Assembly: GCA_934501475.1 (NCBI GenBank)
Contig: CAKSUL010000055.1
Span: forward strand, 1-10,988
Length of the DNA stretch: 10,988 nucleotides
Direction: 5' to 3'
Source: an uncultured Roseovarius sp.
Lineage (GTDB): Bacteria > Pseudomonadota > Alphaproteobacteria > Rhodobacterales > Rhodobacteraceae
A program made the position numbers and the translations under genes. Positions 6,521 through 10,988 of the stretch are shown one piece after another. A model generated the notes under the pieces. That model was given only the letters and a program-made list of their open reading frames with translations, did no database searches and had not been told where the DNA came from. How positions within the stretch are numbered: position 1 is the stretch's first letter; each line of letters begins with the position of its first letter.

Positions 6521-8068
6521 TCACGATGCACCCTCACGCGCCGCGCGCGCCTTGAGATCCTTGCGGATCACCTTGCCGGTCACGGTCATCGGCAGCGCCT
6601 CAAGAAAGGTGATTTCCCTTGGATATGAATACTTTGCCAGTCGTTCTTTGACAAACTCCTGCAACTCCTGCGCCAGCGCCGGGTGTGGCGGAACCCCGTC
6701 GCGCAGCACCACATAGGCCTTGACGATCTCGGTGCGCAGCGCGTCGGGCTTGCCGACCACGCCGACGGTGGCCACGTCGGGATGGCGCAGCAGGCAATCC
6801 TCGATCTCGGCCGGGCCGATGCGATAGCCGCCCGAGGTGATCACGTCATCCTCGCGCCCGACGAAACGCAGGTAATCCCCGTCCCAGATGCCCCTGTCGC
6901 CGGTCAGCATCCAGTCGCCGCTGAACTTTTCGGCGGTGGCCTCGGGGCGGTTCCAATAGCCCAGCATCATGCTGGCCGACCCGCGCCGGATCGCCACATC
7001 GCCCTCTTCCTGTGTCGGCTGGCCGTCGGCGTCCAGCACCGCCAGAACATGCCCCGGCACCGGCTTGCCCAGACAGCCCGATTTTGCCGGGAACAGCGCC
7101 GCGCAGCTGGAACCGACCATGTTGCATTCGGTCTGTCCGTAAAATTCGTTGATCTCGACGCCAAGGGCCTTGCGGCCCCAATTCAGCATTTCTTCGCCCA
7201 GGGGTTCGCCGCCGCTGGCCACCGTGCGCAGGCCCGGCAGAACCGCGCCTTCGGCCTTGAGCATCCGCAGCGATGTCGGTGGGAAAAATACATTGCGAAC
7301 AGAACCTTCCCGCACGATCCTGATGCATTCATCAGCGCCGAACTTGCGCAGCCGCGCCGCCACCACCGGCACGCCAAGCGCCAACCCCGGCATCAGCACG
7401 TCAAACAGCCCGCCAATCCACGCCCAATCCGCCGGGCTCCACAGGCAATCACCGGGCTGGCCCAGGAAATCATGGCTCATCTCGACCCCCGGCAAGTGCC
7501 CGGTCAGCAGGCGATGCCCGTGCAGCGCGCCCTTGGGGCTGCCGGTGGTGCCGCTGGTATAAATCAGCACCGCCGGGTCCTCGGGGCCGGTCTCGACGCT
7601 GGCAAAGGCGCCGTCCGGCAGGTCTGTCTGCTCGGGGATGAGGGGCGCGACATCCGCCATCCCGCTCAGCATCGCGGCGCCCTCGGTATCCGTGATCACG
7701 ATCCGCGCGCCCGCATCCGTGATCCGCGACGTCAACGCATCCCGCATGAAGAGCTTGAACAAAGGTATTGAAATCGCGCCTATTTTCCATATCGCGATAT
7801 GCGCCGCCGCGCAAAATTTATCTTGCGAGCGCAGCACGCCCACCCGGTCGCCGCGCCCCACGCCGCGCGCCACCAATGCCCGCGCCAGACCATCGGCCAT
7901 GCGGCGCAGATCGCCATAGCTGACATCGCAGCGCCCGTCGGTCAGATCAATGATCGCGATCTGCGCATCGGGCTGTGCCAGCACCTGATCGGCCATGTTC
8001 AGCCGCGCCGGCAGGTTCCAGTCAAAACCGGCATAAAGGCTTTCGTAGCTGTCTGTGCGCTTCAACAT
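6521..8068 (-). CDS. AMP-forming acyl-CoA synthetase (medium/branched-chain type)
   Basis: A member of the ANL adenylating superfamily: it activates a carboxylic acid with ATP and joins it to CoA. The 515 residues carry the phosphate-binding loop [11 protein letters not shown] at 170-180, the A5 motif YGQTE at 310-314, TGDRG at 389-393 and the C-terminal catalytic lysine K499 in TVTGK. The AMP-binding domain spans about 1-400 and the rotating C-terminal domain about 410-515. It lacks the long N-terminal extension of acetyl-CoA and acetoacetyl-CoA synthetases (about 650 residues) and resembles the ACSM-like medium-chain group. Its place between ivd and mccB suggests that it activates isovalerate or a similar short branched acid so that external acids can enter the pathway; that is inference. 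The ATG follows GGTGAGG by about 4 bases and overlaps a 26-codon ORF. Several short patches of rare codons occur inside the gene. Confidence 0.93.
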   Translation of the reverse strand: MLKRTDSYESLYAGFDWNLPARLNMADQVLAQPDAQIAIIDLTDGRCDVSYGDLRRMADGLARALVARGVGRGDRVGVLRSQDKFCAAAHIAIWKIGAISIPLFKLFMRDALTSRITDAGARIVITDTEGAAMLSGMADVAPLIPEQTDLPDGAFASVETGPEDPAVLIYTSGTTGSPKGALHGHRLLTGHLPGVEMSHDFLGQPGDCLWSPADWAWIGGLFDVLMPGLALGVPVVAARLRKFGADECIRIVREGSVRNVFFPPTSLRMLKAEGAVLPGLRTVASGGEPLGEEMLNWGRKALGVEINEFYGQTECNMVGSSCAALFPAKSGCLGKPVPGHVLAVLDADGQPTQEEGDVAIRRGSASMMLGYWNRPEATAEKFSGDWMLTGDRGIWDGDYLRFVGREDDVITSGGYRIGPAEIEDCLLRHPDVATVGVVGKPDALRTEIVKAYVVLRDGVPPHPALAQELQEFVKERLAKYSYPREITFLEALPMTVTGKVIRKDLKARAAREGAS

Positions 8069-8142
8069 GCCGCCTCACCTGTCCCACTTGCGCGATGCAG
8101 TCGCGTCAGGCAACGCATGCGCAACCAGGCCACGAGGTTCAT
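8062..8142 (-). CDS. 26-codon ORF coupling ivd to acs
   Basis: This ORF exactly bridges the ivd-acs spacer. Its ATG overlaps the ivd stop as ATGA (8139-8142), and its TGA lies within the first bases of acs (7-base overlap, ATGTTGA). A GGGGG stretch lies 7 bases before the start. The peptide begins MNLVAWLRMRCL and ends GTGEAAC. The first half is hydrophobic plus arginine, which could form a short amphipathic helix. I recognise no family. Both overlaps suggest translational coupling even if the peptide itself does nothing. A real small protein is possible but unproven. Confidence 0.35.
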   Translation of the reverse strand: MNLVAWLRMRCLTRLHRASGTGEAAC

Positions 8143-9302
8143 CGCATCGCCCCCATCATTTCGCGCCCCACCAGCATGCGGCGGATCTCGGATGTGCCGG
8201 CGCCGATCTCCATCAGCTTGGCGTCGCGAAACAGCCGCGCCACCGGGGCGTCGGCCATGAACCCGGCGCCACCCATCGCCTGCACCGCCTGATGGGCCTG
8301 CACCATCGCCTGTTCGGACGCATAAAGACAGCACGCCGCCGCATCCTGACGGGTCACGTCGCCCCGGTCACAGGCGCGGGCCACCTCATAGACATAGGCG
8401 CGGGCCGAATTCATCGCCGTATACATGTCCGCGATCTTACCCTGCATCAGTTGGAAATTGCCAATCGGTTCTCCGAATTGCCTGCGCGACGCCAGATAGG
8501 GCATGATTTCGTCCAGACAGGCGGCCATGATCCCGGTGCCGATCCCGGCAAGCACCACGCGTTCATAATCAAGCCCCGACATCAGCACGCGCACGCCCTT
8601 GCCGACCTCGCCCAGCACGTTTTCGACCGGCACCTCGACCCCGTCAAAGATCAGTTCAGCGGTGTTGCTGCCGCGCATCCCCAGCTTGTCGAAATGCGGG
8701 CCGGTGCTGAATCCCGGCATGGTCTTCTCGACCAGAAAGGCGGTGATGCCCTTGCTGCCCGCCGCCGGGTCGGTCTTGGCATAGACCACGAGGATGTCGG
8801 CGTCCGGGCCGTTGGTGATCCAGTATTTGTTGCCGCTGAGGCGGAACTGATCGCCCTCGCGATCGGCGCGCAGGGTCATGCTTACCACGTCGCTGCCCGC
8901 GCCGGCTTCGGACATGGCCAATGCGCCCACATGCGTGCCCTTGATCAGCCCCGGCAGGTATTTGCGGCGTTGCGCGTCGCTGCCGTTCAGCTTGATCTGG
9001 TTCACGCACAGGTTGGAATGCGCGCCGTATGACAGCGCCACCGAGGCACTGGCGCGGGCGATTTCCTCGGTTGCGATCACATGCGCCAGATAGGACATGC
9101 CCGCGCCGCCCAGATCCTCGGGGACGGTGATGCCCAGCAGGCCCAGGTCGCCCATTTCGGGCCACAACTCGGCGGGAAAGACATTGCTGGCGTCGATCCC
9201 GGCGGCCATCGGTCGGACCCGGTCCTGTGCCCAGCGATGCACCATGTCGCGCAGGGCGTTCACATCCTCGCCCAGATCGAACCGCATTGTGGCATTGAAC
9301 AT
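8139..9302 (-). CDS. ivd: Isovaleryl-CoA dehydrogenase
   Basis: An FAD flavoenzyme that oxidises isovaleryl-CoA to 3-methylcrotonyl-CoA, passing electrons to electron-transfer flavoprotein (also called liuA). The 387 residues fit the acyl-CoA dehydrogenase family. The N-terminal helical domain is at about 8-125, followed by the flavin and substrate segment MSEAGAGSDVVSM at 130-142 and YWITNG at 160-165. The C-terminal helical domain has RRQFGEPIGNFQLMQ at 273-287 and the end signature RDAKLMEIGAGTSEIRRM at 359-376. The catalytic base appears to be E247 in LDYERVVLAG, the position used by isovaleryl-CoA dehydrogenases (Glu254 of human IVD). Most straight-chain enzymes use a later glutamate, so this supports the specific call. 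The ATG at 9302 has GGGGAG before it and gives the typical MFNATMRFDLGED start. It is the first gene of the operon, directly behind a promoter with a palindromic operator. Confidence 0.97.
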   Translation of the reverse strand: MFNATMRFDLGEDVNALRDMVHRWAQDRVRPMAAGIDASNVFPAELWPEMGDLGLLGITVPEDLGGAGMSYLAHVIATEEIARASASVALSYGAHSNLCVNQIKLNGSDAQRRKYLPGLIKGTHVGALAMSEAGAGSDVVSMTLRADREGDQFRLSGNKYWITNGPDADILVVYAKTDPAAGSKGITAFLVEKTMPGFSTGPHFDKLGMRGSNTAELIFDGVEVPVENVLGEVGKGVRVLMSGLDYERVVLAGIGTGIMAACLDEIMPYLASRRQFGEPIGNFQLMQGKIADMYTAMNSARAYVYEVARACDRGDVTRQDAAACCLYASEQAMVQAHQAVQAMGGAGFMADAPVARLFRDAKLMEIGAGTSEIRRMLVGREMMGAMR

Positions 9303-9328
9303 GCCCGCTCTCCCCGTCCCTGAGTGTT

Positions 9329-9346
9329 ATTGAACGACCGTTCAAT
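9329..9346. promoter_or_regulatory. Perfect 18-base palindromic operator before ivd
   Basis: ATTGAACGACCGTTCAAT consists of two perfect 8-base arms around a 2-base centre. It begins 27 bases before the ivd ATG and overlaps the -10 box, covering the predicted transcription start. That is the layout of a repressor site. The CGTTCAA half-site and close arm spacing resemble sites of TetR-family regulators of fatty-acid and branched-chain catabolism (PsrA, FadP, LiuQ types). LiuR, a MerR-family regulator, would be expected between -35 and -10. No regulator gene is in the window, so its identity is open. Confidence 0.75.
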
Positions 9347-9374
9347 TGTAGCGTGCCGCGATGAGTCGGGTCAA
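9345..9374 (-). promoter_or_regulatory. Sigma-70-type promoter for the leucine operon
   Basis: On the minus strand TTGACC (9369-9374) and TACAAT (9345-9350) are separated by 18 bases. Each matches its consensus at five of six positions. Transcription would begin near 9338, inside the palindrome, giving a leader of about 35 bases to the ivd ATG. This is the strongest promoter match upstream of the operon and fits with the operator overlap. Confidence 0.65.
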
Positions 9375-9419
9375 TCCTTCCATTGCGGCAAACGGGGCCG
9401 CGAAATGGGGCCGCCGGTG

Positions 9420-9444
9420 GGAACATGTCACCGTCGCGGGCGTT
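9420..9444 (+). promoter_or_regulatory. Candidate EcfG-type general-stress promoter
   Basis: GGAAC (9420-9424) is followed after exactly 16 bases by CGTT (9441-9444). This equals the published alphaproteobacterial EcfG (SigT/RpoE2) consensus GGAAC-N16-17-CGTT. Transcription would start near 9451, leaving about 33 bases of leader that contain AGGAGA before the ATG at 9484. The downstream gene is a general-stress-protein homologue, which agrees. A caution: many Rhodobacterales lack the PhyR-EcfG system, so another ECF sigma factor that reads GGAAC could be involved. Confidence 0.5.
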
Positions 9445-9483
9445 GGGATGCAAGACATGATCAATCCCGAACAGGAGAGAGCG

Positions 9484-9966
9484 ATGAGCACGCCAAGCAG
9501 CACCGACCTGAAACACATCTTCTGGGAGCGCGCCAAGGACATCGCCGCCGGCATGTTGTCCGCCCCCAACGCCCCGCCGCGCCCGATGGGCCACACCGCC
9601 CGCCCCAAGGACGGCGCGCTCTGGTTCATCACCGCGGCGGACACCGACATCGCCGCCGCCGCCCAGTCCGGCAGCACGGCGCAATATACGCTGGCCTGCA
9701 TGCACAGTCAGCTTTACGCCACCGTCGAGGGCACGCTGAGCATCGAGAAAAGCAAGGAAAAGCTGGACGAGATCTGGTCACCCATGGCCGCGATGTGGTT
9801 CGAGGACGGGCGCGAGGACGACAAGATCCGCCTCGTGCGCTTTGCGCCGAAAACGGCCGAGATCTGGGCCACGGACGGATCGGCCAGGACGCTTTATGAA
9901 ATGGCCAAAGCCGCCGTCACGGACGACCCGCCGTCGCCGGGCACGCATGGGTCTGTGCGGTTCTGA
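9484..9966 (+). CDS. Pyridoxamine 5'-phosphate oxidase-like protein (general stress protein 26 type)
   Basis: A 160-residue cytoplasmic protein of the flavin-binding split-barrel superfamily. The stretch GALWFITAADTDIAAAAQSG at 44-63 is the family's first barrel strands and flavin-contact region. QYTLACMHSQLYATVEGTLSI at 67-87 continues the barrel, and a helical EKLDEIWSPMAAMWFEDGREDDKIRLVRF follows, as in general stress protein 26. It is not a true PdxH, which is longer and has a conserved C-terminal substrate motif. The molecular activity of this group is unclear; flavin or F420 binding is typical of the fold. The ATG at 9484 is chosen because AGGAGA lies about 6 bases before it. An upstream in-frame ATG at 9361 has no ribosome site, would overlap the ivd -35 box, and would put the stress-type promoter inside the gene. 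It is divergent from ivd. Confidence 0.88.
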   Translation: MSTPSSTDLKHIFWERAKDIAAGMLSAPNAPPRPMGHTARPKDGALWFITAADTDIAAAAQSGSTAQYTLACMHSQLYATVEGTLSIEKSKEKLDEIWSPMAAMWFEDGREDDKIRLVRFAPKTAEIWATDGSARTLYEMAKAAVTDDPPSPGTHGSVRF

Positions 9967-9986
9967 GCGGGCATTGCGCAGGGCGC

Positions 9987-10015
9987 GGGGGCGCTATACG
10001 CCCGCCTTCGCCCCC
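9987..10015. terminator. Candidate bidirectional terminator hairpin between convergent genes
   Basis: In the 63-base gap between two convergent stop codons, GGGGGCG (9987-9993) and CGCCCCC (10009-10015) form a perfect 7-base stem with a 15-base loop. A nested alternative, GGGCG-CTATA-CGCCC (9989-10003), is mutually exclusive with it. Neither is followed by a T tract on either strand, so classical intrinsic termination is doubtful. Location and stem strength are the support. Confidence 0.4.
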
Positions 10016-10029
10016 CGTCTCCCCCGGAT

Positions 10030-10988
10030 TCAGGCCTGCGTGGATTGCCAGACCGCGCTCACCTCGGCGCGGATGATGCGGGCGATCAGCGCGCAATCCT
10101 CAAGCGTGAAGGTCAGCGGCAGGCGCATGTCGATGATGCCCTTGAGGATGCGGTCGGTCGTTGGCATCGCCTGACTGGGTGCGTATCGCCAACTGTCATA
10201 GCGGCTGGTGAAGCCCACAGGCTCGGCGCCGCCGAACCATTTCAATTCGACCCCGCGGCGCAGGCAGCGCGCGATCACTTCCGCGATGGCGGTGTCATCC
10301 CAGTCCAGCAACAGGAACTGGATGGATGAGCCGACATAGCTTTCCTCGGCGGGGCGCTCGACGATGGTCAGGCCGGGGGTGGCACGCAGCCCGTCCTCGA
10401 CCACGCGATAGCGGTCATTCCAGCGCGCGCATTGCGCAGTCAGCGCAGCCAGTTGCGGGCGCAGGATCGCGGCGCGCAGATGATCCATCCGCCCGGACAC
10501 GTTGGGCGTGATATATTTCACGCGCTCGAACACCTCGGCCGGGGGCACCGTGCCGTTGCGCCCATAGAGCATGTAGGACCCCGACAGGATCACCGCGCGC
10601 GCCATGATCTCATCATCATCGGTGACGAACAGACCACCCTCGCCGGAATTCATGTGCTTGTAGGTCTGGGTGGAATAGCACCCGATCAGCCCGTCGCGCC
10701 CCGAGGGCCGCCCCTTCCAGGCCGCGCCCATCGTGTGCGCGCAATCCTCGATCACGGTGACCCTGGCGGCGTTGCACAGCTCCATCAGCCGGTCCATATC
10801 CGCCAGATGCCCGCGCATGTGGCTCAGCAGCAGCGCGCGCGCGCGGGCCTGTCCGTGCCCGTGGCGCTGATCGTGATCCAGCCTGGCCTTGAGATCGTCC
10901 AGATCGATGGTCAGCGTCTCGCTCACCCCGACAAAGACCGGCACCGCGCCAAGCGATGCGATCGCGCCCGGCACCGGGGCCAGCGCCG
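10030..10988 (-). CDS. DegT/DnrJ/EryC1/StrS-type PLP aminotransferase (N-terminus beyond window)
   Basis: A pyridoxal-phosphate aminotransferase of the sugar-aminotransferase fold, with 318 residues visible and the N-terminal part (roughly 60-80 residues) cut off at the right edge. Counting from the GTG codon at 10974, the PLP-ring aspartate is D77 in IEDCAHTMG. The Schiff-base lysine is K106 in STQTYKHMNSGEGG, preceded by IGCYS at 97-101, the usual phosphate-side serine region. The segment LSHMRGHLADMDRLMELC at 50-67 corresponds to the family's VHLYGQPADMD stretch, with RGH in place of YGQ. The family mostly acts on nucleotide-linked keto sugars for polysaccharide or antibiotic sugars. The divergent motif leaves the substrate open. 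The true start lies outside the window. No sugar-biosynthesis neighbour is visible here. Confidence 0.88.
   Translation of the reverse strand, partial: ALAPVPGAIASLGAVPVFVGVSETLTIDLDDLKARLDHDQRHGHGQARARALLLSHMRGHLADMDRLMELCNAARVTVIEDCAHTMGAAWKGRPSGRDGLIGCYSTQTYKHMNSGEGGLFVTDDDEIMARAVILSGSYMLYGRNGTVPPAEVFERVKYITPNVSGRMDHLRAAILRPQLAALTAQCARWNDRYRVVEDGLRATPGLTIVERPAEESYVGSSIQFLLLDWDDTAIAEVIARCLRRGVELKWFGGAEPVGFTSRYDSWRYAPSQAMPTTDRILKGIIDMRLPLTFTLEDCALIARIIRAEVSAVWQSTQA

Noticed and set aside
6367..6537. N-terminal extension of mccB to 6537
   Set aside because: The extension has no ribosome site and low-complexity sequence. AGGAG before the ATG at 6366 gives the normal family length.
7274..7295. 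Another GTATTTTT sequence, inside acs, as a third copy of the micro-ORF repeat
   Set aside because: It encodes the conserved NVFFPPTS of the synthetase in frame and shares only a T run with the spacer repeats.
9361..9483. Upstream start for the stress protein at 9361
   Set aside because: There is no Shine-Dalgarno, the extra 41 residues do not resemble the family, and this region holds the ivd -35 box and the GGAAC promoter.
1..10988. Defence system, prophage, insertion sequence or CRISPR array
   Set aside because: All sizeable genes have metabolic or respiratory assignments; no transposase, integrase, direct-repeat array or terminal inverted repeats were seen.

Overview
The window reads as a high-GC alphaproteobacterial chromosome, most likely Rhodobacteraceae (Roseobacter or Rhodobacter side). 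The clues are the NuoA sequence (typical alphaproteobacterial [19 protein letters not shown] core), the strong G/C bias at third codon positions, and a complete leucine-degradation operon. No mobile element, CRISPR array, tRNA or rRNA was seen. No stretch over 300 bases lacks a gene; the longest gap is 181 bases.

Layout. Positions 1-229 hold the 5' part of nuoA (minus strand, running off the left edge), preceded by a 149-base spacer with a candidate promoter. Positions 379-9302 hold one seven-gene minus-strand operon for leucine/isovalerate catabolism. In transcription order it encodes isovaleryl-CoA dehydrogenase, an acyl-CoA synthetase, methylcrotonyl-CoA carboxylase beta, methylcrotonyl-CoA carboxylase alpha (biotin subunit), a glutathione S-transferase, HMG-CoA lyase and a methylglutaconyl-CoA hydratase. 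Together they take isovaleryl-CoA (or free isovalerate after activation) through 3-methylcrotonyl-CoA, 3-methylglutaconyl-CoA and HMG-CoA to acetyl-CoA plus acetoacetate. The synthetase and the transferase are the two members without a textbook place in the pathway. Upstream of the operon, a perfect 18-base palindrome overlaps the start-proximal side of a good sigma-70-type -10 box, so the operon is probably repressed by a TetR-like regulator lying outside the window.

Positions 9484-9966 (plus strand, divergent) encode a small FMN-binding split-barrel 'general stress protein 26' type protein. A GGAAC-N16-CGTT sequence sits about 40-60 bases before its start codon and matches the EcfG general-stress promoter consensus. 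Positions 10030-10988 (minus strand, running off the right edge) encode a DegT/DnrJ/EryC1/StrS-type PLP aminotransferase, convergent with the stress gene across a GC-rich hairpin region.

The least ordinary structure is in the spacers of the leucine operon. Each non-overlapping gene junction is bridged by a very short ORF overlapping the next start codon or lying close to it. Two of these micro-ORFs, before mccA and before hmgL, are near-copies (MSIFGKMKGAGA and MSIFAKKKGGA). They share an exact 13-base AT-rich sequence, both have a purine-rich Shine-Dalgarno-like stretch, and both end in TGATG. They may be coupled leader peptides, a dispersed intergenic repeat, or mRNA-processing sites.
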